Made by a program: the position numbers and the translations under genes | The notes under the pieces: generated by a model | Databases searched by the model: none | Told to the model about the DNA's origin: nothing | The model's input: the letters and a program-made list of their open reading frames with translations, nothing else | NCBI GenBank assembly: GCA_943329845.2 | Contig: CALQFM020000043.1 | Coordinates: forward strand, 1-35,404 | Source of the DNA: Candidatus Kuenenia stuttgartensis | Lineage (GTDB): Bacteria; Pseudomonadota; Alphaproteobacteria; SMXS01 | Direction: 5' to 3' | DNA: 35,404 nt | Shown here: positions 27,601 to 34,221 of the stretch, piece by piece | How positions within the stretch are numbered: the stretch's first letter is position 1 | Layout: the number at the start of each line of letters is the position of its first letter

Positions 27601-27707
27601 TCGTCCATCACGGCAGGCTCGATGAAGGGGTCAACCTGCTGAACAAGCCGTTCCGCAAGGCCGAGATGGCGCAAAAGGTCAGGATGGTGCTCGACGGCGC
27701 CGCATAA
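24699..27707 (+). CDS. Hybrid sensor histidine kinase with periplasmic sensor, GAF, PAS and receiver domains
   Basis: This is a membrane-bound hybrid two-component sensor of 1002 residues. Order: TM1 (about 14-33), a periplasmic dCache/PDC-like sensor (about 40-285), TM2 (about 292-315), GAF (about 345-495), PAS (about 512-615), HisKA with phospho-acceptor H641 in [11 protein letters not shown], ATPase with N753, D795 (DTGHGM), FDPFFTTK and GKGSGLGLS, and a C-terminal receiver with D932 in FTDIVLP and K983. No output domain follows, so phosphate must pass to another protein. The ATG at 24699 places TM1 correctly; an in-frame GTG at 24642 would add 19 residues. It is divergent from the Sel1-repeat gene across 177 bp. 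No separate response regulator lies next to it. Confidence 0.93.
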   Translation: MIGGIALKPHLATSVRLLVVLLAAISVTLLLVHGLQMRLDHKREAEQVRSDLQNITKAVAVHAGQTLATIDRGVSQFAGGLDVEQPPGLVHERLRAGRDAAVGVLEFFVLDASGRVSAASYDPAPEPVDLSHEPPFDVAATGPETAPRISPPLAGHVGRAVGAEIIRLARPRLGADGTIQGWVVGTISVKHFRALFDSMVVRHQTSIALFRDDGVLLSGSGDAAGAFSQGRGANMFRARLAGHSPSGWFWAGGTASTGERAMVVYTRVDGLPLVVVARLPESEVFARWKMRALIGTLVDVVLTLFIIGATGLAVRELGLRQREQDRTTAQLNRLADASIDISSLRSSDDVLQRAVEISRELVPSHQAVLSLTIGMDYAQAVHTVSLSDKYGKWRSYGDHADGSGIYRLVCMNNQPMRLTQNQLEAHPAWKGFGEARQRHPPMRGWLAVPLIAQDGSNLGLIQLSDRETADYDDRDEAVLMQLAQMVSAAIENVRLLEARTRALALAEQARDEITRIFSTMSDGLYHLDRDWRYTRVNRAAEEMFGIKEADVLGKSMWDVFPDLYGTEVYTSLHRAMETGEHATLENYYPPVDRYHLVRLFPGEDGMTVYVSDITDRRRAEQQLRKAQKMEAVGQLTGGVAHDFNNLLTVILGNADMLVEELSGNENLRGVAEMIQSAAERGADLTHRLLAFSRRQPLAPVIVDANQLVSGLEGLLRRTLHESIDLELVRGAGLWKAVVDRSQLESAVLNIVINARDAMPDGGKLTIETANTRLDDLYAEQEDIRAGQYVMIAISDTGHGMDPSVLNRAFDPFFTTKAVGKGSGLGLSMVYGFVRQSGGNVKLYSEPSYGTTVKIYLPRAADRQGAAEARKSDVLQTAKGTERIALVEDEELVRQFAEMNLKALGYVVASFPTGPDLLRAMDGGLVFDLLFTDIVLPGGMNGRDIAEEVLRRAPGTKVLYSSGYTDNAIVHHGRLDEGVNLLNKPFRKAEMAQKVRMVLDGAA

Positions 27708-27873
27708 TGCGAGGCCGCCGCAGATTCCGCGTCGCCCTTTCGAGGGTCACGGGACGCAATCCCGGCGGCCGTTACACTCCCCGTGATACGCTGGCCCCCG
27801 CCATGGTGGATATGGCGAGCGGGGCACCGTACCTCTATGGTGCTTCGTGGGACCGCGCAGGAAGGGACCGTAA

Positions 27874-29160
27874 TTGCAGAAGAAAATCTGGATCGGCCTG
27901 GCGGCGGTGGTCGCCGTGGTGGCCGGAGCGGCCATTACCGTGGCCGTCTGGCCGCCGGCGACGAAGCTGGTCATGGATGCCTGGCAGGGCGACAGGTTCC
28001 GGGAAGTGCGGCAGGTGATCACCGATCCGCTGGCGACGGACCACTGGAGCAAGGCCCGCGTCGCCGACAAGGGCGTGACCATCTGGGATCCGATCAACGC
28101 CTATCGCGGCTTCACCCTCTACACGTCGGGGGAAGGTCCGGTGGCGCGGCTGGTCACCATGACCGGCGCGCCGGTCCACGAATGGACCATCCCCTACAGC
28201 AAGGTATGGAAGCTCGAGACCGCCGCGGTGCAGGAACCGCAGCCGGACAACCTCGTGTTCCTGCGCCATGCCCGCCTGCAACCGAATGGCGACCTGATCG
28301 CCGTGTTCGAGGCCGCCGGCCATATGCCGGCCGGCTACGGCATCGTGCGGGTGGACAAGGACTCGAAACCGCTTTGGAGCTATCTGCAGCGCGCCCACGG
28401 CGCCTTCGACGTGGCGCCGGACGGCCGTGTGTTCGTGCTGGTCCAGGCGATCCGCGAGGACGACGAGCCGACTTCGATGGTCGAGACGCCGTTCCTCGAG
28501 GATTTCCTGGTGGTGTTGGGTCCGGACGGCAAGGAGACGGCGAAGATTTCGCTGGTCGACGCGCTGGAACGCTCGCGCTTCGCCTCGCTCCTGGGAAAGG
28601 TGCCGGCCGGCGTTCACGACCCACTGGGTGCAACCAGCGTCCAGTATATCGGCGGCGATGCGGTGAAGGGCATCCCGGACAGCGCGGGCGAACGGGTACT
28701 GCTGTCGTTCGGCGGTCTCGACTCGGTCGCGGTAATGGATCTCGCCGGCAAGCAGATCAGCTGGGCCGCGCGCGGCGCGTGGCGGCGCCAGCACGAGGCC
28801 CGGATGCTGCCGGGCGGCGACCTGATGGTGGTCGACGCGCCGGACGAAAACGACGGCAGGGCGCAGCAGATCGACATGTCGAACAGCACGGTGGTCTGGT
28901 CCTTTGGTGGCGGAACCGATCAGCCCTTCGCCAGCACGGCGCGGCTGTCGGCGCAGCGGCTGCCCAACGGCAACACGCTGCTGACCGAGTCCGATGGCGG
29001 GCGACTGGTCGAGGTCGACCAGTCGGGCACTGTCGTCTGGGAATATACCAACCCGGCGCGAGCGGGCCAGGACGGCGCCTACATTCCGGTGATCGCGTCG
29101 GGCCAGCGCATCGAGGCGCGGGCGCTCGACACAAGCTTCCGCGGCTTCACACGACCATAG
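27874..29160 (+). CDS. Arylsulfotransferase (ASST)-family beta-propeller protein
   Basis: The 428-residue protein has an N-terminal membrane anchor or uncleaved signal (about residues 4-25) and repeated propeller strands of the type HARLQPNGDLIAVFE, HGAFDVAPDGRVFVLVQA, QHEARMLPGGDLMVVDAPDE and QRLPNGNTLLTESDGGRLVEVDQSG (given in parts). This is the pattern of the arylsulfate sulfotransferase family, whose active site uses histidines at the propeller centre. Activity is not assured, because the family is broad. The start is TTG at 27874, preceded by GGAAGGGA. The last 14 bp overlap the convergent LLM gene. The 166 bp between the sensor kinase and this gene holds an imperfect hairpin (GCCAT/ATGGC around 27798-27815) and no gene that I can support. 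Confidence 0.82.
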   Translation: MQKKIWIGLAAVVAVVAGAAITVAVWPPATKLVMDAWQGDRFREVRQVITDPLATDHWSKARVADKGVTIWDPINAYRGFTLYTSGEGPVARLVTMTGAPVHEWTIPYSKVWKLETAAVQEPQPDNLVFLRHARLQPNGDLIAVFEAAGHMPAGYGIVRVDKDSKPLWSYLQRAHGAFDVAPDGRVFVLVQAIREDDEPTSMVETPFLEDFLVVLGPDGKETAKISLVDALERSRFASLLGKVPAGVHDPLGATSVQYIGGDAVKGIPDSAGERVLLSFGGLDSVAVMDLAGKQISWAARGAWRRQHEARMLPGGDLMVVDAPDENDGRAQQIDMSNSTVVWSFGGGTDQPFASTARLSAQRLPNGNTLLTESDGGRLVEVDQSGTVVWEYTNPARAGQDGAYIPVIASGQRIEARALDTSFRGFTRP

Positions 29161-30028
29161 GCGCGGTCTGTCCCGCCTCGATGCGGTGGCGTACTTCCGA
29201 CAGGAAATCGATGTGCGCCTGAGCCGTGGTGAACCCCTTGCCCATGGGATTGACCGACGCGTGCGTGCCGCCGAGGTCCTGCCAGCGTTTCACGGTGTCG
29301 ACGGTTTCCTGGAGGTTGGTGGCGCGGATGGTGATCAGCTCGCGGCCAAAGCCCTTCTCGTCCCGGCCGGACTCCCGCAAATAGTGGCGGACCCGCTCCC
29401 ATCCCTGGGTCGCGTGGTCGATATCTCCGGCGAAGATGTAGCCGTCGCCCAGGCGGCCGCCACGGCGGAAAGCCGGCTCGGTGAATCCGCCGACCCAGAT
29501 CGGGATCTGGCGCTTGGGCCTGGGGAGGATGTTGCCCTTGTCGAGCCGGTCGAACCTGCCCTCGAAGCTCATGACGTGCTCGGACCACAGCCGGCGCAGG
29601 AACGGAATCTGCTCGTCGGCGCGGGCGCCGCGGCTTTCGAAATCCTGCCCCAGCGCATGGTATTCGACATAATTCCAGCCGGTGCCGATGCCGAGGCGCA
29701 GCCGCTGATGCGACAGCAGATCCACATCGGCGGCCTGCTGGGCGACCAGCACGGTCTGGCGCTGCGGCAGGATCAGCACGCCGGTGACCAGTTCGAGCCG
29801 GTGGGTGATGCCCGCCCAGTAGCCGAACATCACGAACGGATCGTGGAACGGATGGTTTTCGGTATAGGGTCCCCACAGCTTGGGCTCGCGGTCATGCGAC
29901 GCGCCGACCACGTGGTCGAACACCAGGATGTGGTCGTAGCCCAATTTCTCGACGGCGAGGCCGATGTCGTGGACGGCCTGCGGATCGCCCTTCAGTTCGG
30001 TTTGCGGATAGACGGCGCCCAGCTTCAT
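29147..30028 (-). CDS. LLM-class flavin-dependent oxidoreductase
   Basis: This 293-residue enzyme has the luciferase-like TIM-barrel fold. It contains MKLGAVYPQTELKGDPQAV, AVEKLGYDHILVFDHVVG, the catalytic-face segment RLELVTGVLILPQRQTVLVA, HQRLRLGIGTGWNYVEY and IPIWVGGFTEPAFRRGGRLG, all typical of the TIGR03619-type LLM proteins. The ATG at 30028 shares one base with the stop of the upstream NTF2-like gene (TGATG), so the two are coupled. The substrate is unknown; the pairing with a SnoaL-like protein is common in catabolic clusters. Its 3' end overlaps the ASST gene by 14 bp, tail to tail. Confidence 0.92.
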   Translation of the reverse strand: MKLGAVYPQTELKGDPQAVHDIGLAVEKLGYDHILVFDHVVGASHDREPKLWGPYTENHPFHDPFVMFGYWAGITHRLELVTGVLILPQRQTVLVAQQAADVDLLSHQRLRLGIGTGWNYVEYHALGQDFESRGARADEQIPFLRRLWSEHVMSFEGRFDRLDKGNILPRPKRQIPIWVGGFTEPAFRRGGRLGDGYIFAGDIDHATQGWERVRHYLRESGRDEKGFGRELITIRATNLQETVDTVKRWQDLGGTHASVNPMGKGFTTAQAHIDFLSEVRHRIEAGQTAPMVV

Positions 30029-30561
30029 CACGCTCTCCCCAGGTTCGGAAGCAAACGGTAGGACAGGTCCGAGGTGTCGCGCCTGCCTGCAAGCGGCTGC
30101 TGACCGGGCGTGCCCGGATGGAGGATACCACCGACGTCGCGGGCGCGCACCGGCACCATGGTGCTCATGTCCGAGACGAATACGCGATCAGCGATACGCC
30201 AGCGGCCGTCGGCCTTGCGCCAGGTGTCGAGGTAGCGACCATGGCCGATCAAGTCGATCAGCTCGTCCTGGGGCTGCATGCGCAGGGTGACCTGCACCAT
30301 GCTCTCGCTGACCGCCGCCATGTCGCCGGTGAAGTCGACCAGCATGTTGCAGACCCGATGGGTGTGGCAGACCATGGCCGCATGCACCGGCCACAGCCAT
30401 TCGACGAAGCCGGCGGGCGAGCCGTTGAAGAGGCCGCTGTATTCCAGCTTGGCGTCGGGCCAGAAGCAGTCGAGCGCCAGCGGCGCGTCCATGCGGTCCA
30501 TCGACTGGCAATAGCGGTAGAGCGTCTCGTGGATTTCCAGCTTGTCTTCGATGCCGGGCAT
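30028..30561 (-). CDS. NTF2-like/SnoaL-like family protein
   Basis: The 177-residue protein is of the nuclear-transport-factor-2-like superfamily (SnoaL_4 type), a cone-shaped fold found in dehydratases, isomerases and small ring-modifying enzymes. Typical segments are DKLEIHETLYRYCQSMDRMD, ALDCFWPDAKLEYSG, HRVCNMLVDFTGDMAAVSES and GRYLDTWRKADGRWRIADRV. The Tyr, Asp and His residues of these segments occupy the usual pocket positions. It precedes and is coupled to the LLM oxidoreductase gene. The specific reaction cannot be assigned. The 83 bp upstream, before the nrsF stop, shows nothing else. Confidence 0.87.
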   Translation of the reverse strand: MPGIEDKLEIHETLYRYCQSMDRMDAPLALDCFWPDAKLEYSGLFNGSPAGFVEWLWPVHAAMVCHTHRVCNMLVDFTGDMAAVSESMVQVTLRMQPQDELIDLIGHGRYLDTWRKADGRWRIADRVFVSDMSTMVPVRARDVGGILHPGTPGQQPLAGRRDTSDLSYRLLPNLGRA

Positions 30562-30644
30562 GGCGGTCCTCCCCTGTTCGGTCCCGCCGCCGTTCTAGCA
30601 TACCGTCCCGCCGCCCAAAAACCTGTCAGGACCCGCGGGCGGGC

Positions 30645-31280
30645 CTAGCGCCGCAGCAGCCGGCGGCCGGAAGCGGCCAGCACGGCGGTGACAATGGCGA
30701 CAGCCAGGGCATGGAAAGCGAGATCGGTCGCCGCTGCGTCCGCGGGATGGAAGAGGCTGAGCACGGTGGCCGACGCGGCGGCGCAGGCGAGGCCGGCGAC
30801 CAAGGCGGTCAGCGCCGGATAGAGCGGAAATGCCCGGCGCAGCATGACGACCATGGCAACAGCGAGCGGCGCCGAGATGCCGACGATGGACATCAGACAT
30901 TCCGAATGGATGTGGCCATCCCAGCCCACCGTGGCCCAGGTGCGCAGGCAGCCCATGCCGCTCGCCCCGATCCACAACAGCAAGCCGGGCAGCGGCAACA
31001 ATGCCCACAGCCGCGACCGCCCCGGCATCGCCAGCTCGAACGCGGCCTTGGCGGCGAAGGCCGCGGTGAGCAGGGAGCCCAGCACGGCAAGCCACATGTC
31101 GGCGGCCGAGCCTAGCCTCGCCATGGCGGCACGCATGTCGAAAACGACGGCGAGGCCGGCCGCGATCAACACGGAGCAGCCTAGCCAAAGGAGCGCGAGG
31201 CGGTTGGGCTCCGCGATGCGGCGCACCGGCGTCAGGCCGTCGCCCAGTTCGCGGATCAGGTTGTCGGTGGAGCGTGCCAT
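30645..31280 (-). CDS. nrsF: NrsF-type (DUF1109) membrane anti-sigma factor
   Basis: The 211-residue protein has six hydrophobic segments (about 28-47, 62-83, 92-108, 131-149, 153-176 and 186-205) and the N-terminal TDNLIRELGDGLTPVRR of the NrsF/DUF1109 family. NrsF proteins hold an ECF sigma factor of the SigF type at the membrane until heavy-metal or oxidative stress. Family proteins carry two functional cysteines; here C128 (HSECLM) is in place, C111 lies nearby, but the position where I would expect the second one reads LFHPADA without cysteine. It shares one base with the sigma factor stop (TGATG). Function is inferred from family and context. Confidence 0.88.
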   Translation of the reverse strand: MARSTDNLIRELGDGLTPVRRIAEPNRLALLWLGCSVLIAAGLAVVFDMRAAMARLGSAADMWLAVLGSLLTAAFAAKAAFELAMPGRSRLWALLPLPGLLLWIGASGMGCLRTWATVGWDGHIHSECLMSIVGISAPLAVAMVVMLRRAFPLYPALTALVAGLACAAASATVLSLFHPADAAATDLAFHALAVAIVTAVLAASGRRLLRR

Positions 31281-31840
31281 CAGCCCTCCTCCCCTGTCAG
31301 CCGGGCACGCAGAGTCTTCAGCGCCCGGTGCAGGTTGACCTTGAGCGCGCCCGTCGACCGCCCCGTGACCTGCGACGCCTCGGCCAGTGACCGGTCGTTC
31401 AGGGTGAGTTCCTCGACAGCCTGGCGCTGGCCTTCCGGCAGCGACTCGACGGCGCGGCGCAGGCCACCGTCGAGGCCGGCGGCCACGGGCTCGCCGGTCG
31501 CGGCGGGATGTGTCTCGTAGGCGATATCATCATGTACCTCCCGCGACCGCTGGCGGCCCTGGCGGCGCAGCAGGTCTACGGCCCGGCGGTCGGCGATGGT
31601 GCGCAGCCACGCCTGGAACGAGCGGGCCGGATCGTAGGTGTGCCGCGCCCGGTGGACGGTCAGCAGGGTTTCCTGGACGGCGTCGTCGACGGCGTCCGCT
31701 GGCACGCCGCGCCGGCGCGCTGCGGCACGGATGAACGGGACGCAGTCGCGCAGCAGCGCATCATAGGCGGCGCGGTCGCCGGCCTGCGCCGACGCCATCA
31801 GCCCGCCGAGGCGGCGATCGGTCTGGTCCCGTGTGTCCAC
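31280..31840 (-). CDS. sigF: ECF RNA polymerase sigma factor, SigF-like
   Basis: This sigma-70 family ECF factor has about 186 residues. Region 2 covers AYDALLRDCVPFIRAAARRR to DDAVQETLLTVHRARHTYDP with FQAWLRTIADRRAVDLLRRQ. Region 4 covers RRAVESLPEGQRQAVEELTL through GRSTGALKVNLHRALKTLRA, which contains the DNA-contacting helix-turn-helix. The start is uncertain: GTG at 31840 fits family length, whereas ATG at 31900 would add 20 residues with poorer coding character. It is coupled to the anti-sigma gene downstream. No promoter of its own is evident; it follows the molybdoprotein stop by 79 bp, so it may be read from the SigF-type promoter at 33352-33377. Confidence 0.9.
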   Translation of the reverse strand: MDTRDQTDRRLGGLMASAQAGDRAAYDALLRDCVPFIRAAARRRGVPADAVDDAVQETLLTVHRARHTYDPARSFQAWLRTIADRRAVDLLRRQGRQRSREVHDDIAYETHPAATGEPVAAGLDGGLRRAVESLPEGQRQAVEELTLNDRSLAEASQVTGRSTGALKVNLHRALKTLRARLTGEEG

Positions 31841-31919
31841 GCTGCTGGTTCCGGCGGCGCGAAGCGCGCCGGGCGCTAGGCTAAGGACACCGGCATGCAT
31901 TTGGCAAATTCCATCGCGC

Positions 31920-32678
31920 TCAGGAGCCGCTGAACCAGTTGTAGCCCTTGTCCTCCCAATAGCCGCCCGGATTGTCGTTGGTGACAAACAGGGCGGCGAT
32001 GTGCTTGGGGTTCTTGAAGCCCAGCTTGGTCGGCACCCGCAGCTTCATGGGGTAGCCGTATTTGCGCGGCAGCGGATCGTCGCCGAAATCCAGCGCCAGG
32101 ATGGTCTGCGGGTGGCGCGCGGTCGCCATGTCGATGCTGGAGTAGTAGCCGTCGGCGCATTTGAAGCCCACATAGCGCGCCCGCCGGTCGGCGCCGATTC
32201 GGTCGAGGAAGGTGCCGAATCGCACACCCGACCATTCGCCGACGGCGCTCCAGCCCTCGACGCAGATATGCCGGGTGATCTGGCTTTCCTGCGGCAGCGC
32301 GCGCAGGTCCTCGATGGCCCACATCCTCTTGTCGGCGACCAGTCCCGAGACCTCCAGCTTGTAGGTGGCGCCGTCGACGACGGGCGCGCGGGCCTCGCGG
32401 TAGAATGCGTTGAACGGGAACGGCGTGGTGATATCGGCCTTCGTGTAGGTCTGGGCCAGCTTGTTCGGGTCGAACAGCCAGGCCTGCGCCTTGTCGTTCC
32501 AGCGCGACATGGCCATCAGTGCCTTGTCGACCGCATTGCCTTCGACCAGGTTGCAGCCGGTAAGCATGGTGAGCGCGCCCAGGGACAGGCTGCCGCGCAG
32601 GAACAGGCGGCGTTCCAGGTCGACCAATTCGGGCTTGAGGTCGTCGAGGGACGGCCGTGGCGGCCTGATCAGGCTCAT
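31920..32678 (-). CDS. Exported sulfite-oxidase-fold molybdopterin oxidoreductase
   Basis: The 252-residue protein has an N-terminal Tat motif RRLFLRG (23-29) and hydrophobic stretch, ending in LTGC (39-42), which also fits a lipoprotein signal. The catalytic domain is of the sulfite oxidase/MsrP (YedY) type, with the molybdenum-ligand cysteine C139 in TRHICVEGWSAVGEWSGV and the segments CADGYYSSIDMATARHPQTI and RKYGYPMKLRVPTKLGFKNP. It is shorter than E. coli MsrP (334) and pairs with a b561-type rather than YedZ-type membrane partner. A role in reducing oxidised methionine or a related S-oxide is inferred from context. It overlaps the cytochrome gene by 4 bp (ATGA). Confidence 0.88.
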   Translation of the reverse strand: MSLIRPPRPSLDDLKPELVDLERRLFLRGSLSLGALTMLTGCNLVEGNAVDKALMAMSRWNDKAQAWLFDPNKLAQTYTKADITTPFPFNAFYREARAPVVDGATYKLEVSGLVADKRMWAIEDLRALPQESQITRHICVEGWSAVGEWSGVRFGTFLDRIGADRRARYVGFKCADGYYSSIDMATARHPQTILALDFGDDPLPRKYGYPMKLRVPTKLGFKNPKHIAALFVTNDNPGGYWEDKGYNWFSGS

Positions 32679-33316
32679 GGTGTTACCTCCGCGTCCTCGA
32701 CCGTGCCGCCGATAATCATGGGTGGCAGGGTTTTCGGGACGATCATGACGAGCAGGATGTGGACGATGAAGAACCCGACGATGCCCGCCATGGCGAGGAA
32801 GTGGACGACGCGGGCGCTGTCGAACCCGCCCATCAGCCAGGCCAGCGTCTGGAACTGCACCGGCTTCCAGACGGAAAGGCCCGACGCGACGGCCAGGATG
32901 ATCAGCAGGATCACGCCCGCATAGAGCAGCCGCTGCACCGCGTTGTAGTGGCCCAGCGCGTGCGGCAGCCGGAAGGCGAGCGCGGCTTTCACGTCGTGCC
33001 AGACGCCCGCCGGCGTGATCGGCAGCAGATCGCGTCGGAAATGGCCCGAGAACAGGCCATAGGCGAGATAGAACAGCAGATTGACGACCAGCACCCACAT
33101 GGCCGCGAAATGCCAGGCGATGGCGCCGCCCAGCCAGCCGCCCAGGGTGATCGTGTAAGGGAACTTGAAGGGGAATATCGGCGAGGCATTATATATCTGC
33201 CAGCCGCTCATGACCATGACGACCATCGCCGCCGCGTTGATCCAATGGGTCAGCCGGACGATAGAAGGATGGATGGCGCGCCGCTTTCGCGATGTGGAAC
33301 TGGCGTCATTGGACAT
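32675..33316 (-). CDS. Cytochrome b561-like membrane electron-transfer subunit
   Basis: The 213-residue di-heme b-type cytochrome has four membrane helices (about 25-42, 65-88, 130-148 and 172-194). Candidate heme ligands are H24, H69, H172 and H186, lying at helix ends as in the Ni,Fe-hydrogenase/formate dehydrogenase cytochrome b family. It should carry electrons from the quinone pool to the exported molybdoprotein encoded next (ATGA overlap). The ATG at 33316 lies 35 bp after a SigF-type promoter element at 33352-33377. It is the first gene of the leftward operon. Confidence 0.9.
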   Translation of the reverse strand: MSNDASSTSRKRRAIHPSIVRLTHWINAAAMVVMVMSGWQIYNASPIFPFKFPYTITLGGWLGGAIAWHFAAMWVLVVNLLFYLAYGLFSGHFRRDLLPITPAGVWHDVKAALAFRLPHALGHYNAVQRLLYAGVILLIILAVASGLSVWKPVQFQTLAWLMGGFDSARVVHFLAMAGIVGFFIVHILLVMIVPKTLPPMIIGGTVEDAEVTP

Positions 33317-33351
33317 GCGGCTTCCCCGATGCAGGACCGTATGAGGACTTA

Positions 33352-33377
33352 TTCGCCGGACGCGACCGGCGGGTTAC
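33352..33377 (-). promoter_or_regulatory. SigF-type ECF promoter for the cytochrome b561/molybdoprotein operon
   Basis: On the minus strand, GTAACC (forward GGTTAC, 33372-33377) is followed after exactly 16 bp by CGAA (forward TTCG, 33352-33355). This is the same bipartite element as the one at 33424-33449 facing the other way. It lies 35 bp upstream of the cytochrome start codon. From memory it matches the SigF consensus of Caulobacter, and an SigF/NrsF-like pair is encoded in the operon it controls. Confidence 0.78.
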
Positions 33378-33423
33378 ATCATGTCACGGATTTTTCCACC
33401 GGGTACCGAATAGGCGGCGACCT

Positions 33424-33449
33424 GTAACCTTGAGGCCCCCTCCGCCGAA
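33424..33449 (+). promoter_or_regulatory. SigF-type ECF promoter for msrA-msrB
   Basis: GTAACC (33424-33429) is followed after exactly 16 bp by CGAA (33446-33449), 48 bp upstream of the msrA ATG. The spacer sequence differs from that of the divergent copy at 33352-33377, so only the two boxes are conserved, as expected of a promoter. The two -35 boxes are back to back with 46 bp between them. Confidence 0.78.
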
Positions 33450-33497
33450 TGAGCCGGAGAAGGCCGCGTTCCACCCGCCGGCCGCAGGAGAGACTAC

Positions 33498-34211
33498 ATG
33501 AACCGTTCCATTCACCGCCTTTCCCGTTTCGTGTCCAGTACGCTGGGCGCCGCCGCGCTGGCCGTAGCCACGCTTCTGGTCTTGCCGGCCGGGGCCGCCG
33601 AGAAGGCCGTCGCCATCCCGGCGCCCGCGCTCGATACGCCGTCCACCGCACCGTCGGAAACCGCGATCCTCGCGGGTGGCTGCTTCTGGGGCGTGCAGGG
33701 CGTTTTCCAGCACACCAAGGGCGTGACCAGTGCCGTCTCCGGCTACGCGGGCGGTACGACCAAGTCGCCCAGCTACCACCAGGTTGGCTCGGGCGAGACC
33801 GGCCACGCCGAAGCCGTGAAAGTGACCTTCGACCCCAGGCAGGTGACCTACGGCCAGATCCTGCGCATCTACTTCTCCGTTGCCCATGACCCGACCCAGC
33901 TCAACCGCCAGAGACCGGACCGGGGCACCCAGTACCGCTCGGCCATCTTCACCACCAGCGACAGCCATATGAAGGTGGCGACCGCCTATATCGCCCAGCT
34001 CGATGGAGCCAAGGCCTATCCGAAGCCGATCGTCACCAAGGTGCAGCCCGCCGCGAAGTTCTGGCCGGCCGAGGATTATCACCAGGACTACGCCACGCTG
34101 CATCCTGACGACACCTACATCGCCTTCTATGATCTGCCCAAGATCGCCAACCTGAAGGTGATGTTCCCGTCCCACTACCGCGACCAGCCCGTGCTGGTCG
34201 CCGCCCGGTAG
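33498..34211 (+). CDS. msrA: Secreted peptide methionine-(S)-S-oxide reductase
   Basis: MsrA reduces the S-epimer of methionine sulfoxide. The 237-residue protein has a Sec-type signal peptide (basic start, hydrophobic about 15-33, AGAAEK near the cleavage site) and the catalytic motif GGCFWGVQGVF with nucleophile C62. Other family segments are SGYAGGTTKSPSYHQVGSG, GHAEAVKVTFDP, RGTQYRSAIF and AEDYHQDY. C62 is the only cysteine in the whole protein, so no resolving cysteine is available. The start follows an AGGAGA site. msrB follows 10 bp downstream. A SigF-type promoter lies upstream. Confidence 0.96.
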   Translation: MNRSIHRLSRFVSSTLGAAALAVATLLVLPAGAAEKAVAIPAPALDTPSTAPSETAILAGGCFWGVQGVFQHTKGVTSAVSGYAGGTTKSPSYHQVGSGETGHAEAVKVTFDPRQVTYGQILRIYFSVAHDPTQLNRQRPDRGTQYRSAIFTTSDSHMKVATAYIAQLDGAKAYPKPIVTKVQPAAKFWPAEDYHQDYATLHPDDTYIAFYDLPKIANLKVMFPSHYRDQPVLVAAR

Positions 34212-34221
34212 GAGCACGACC

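Noticed and set aside
27783-28018. Small open frames around the ASST start (for example from ATG 27803)
   Set aside because: They overlap the well-supported TTG-started ASST gene, with no homology or ribosome site.
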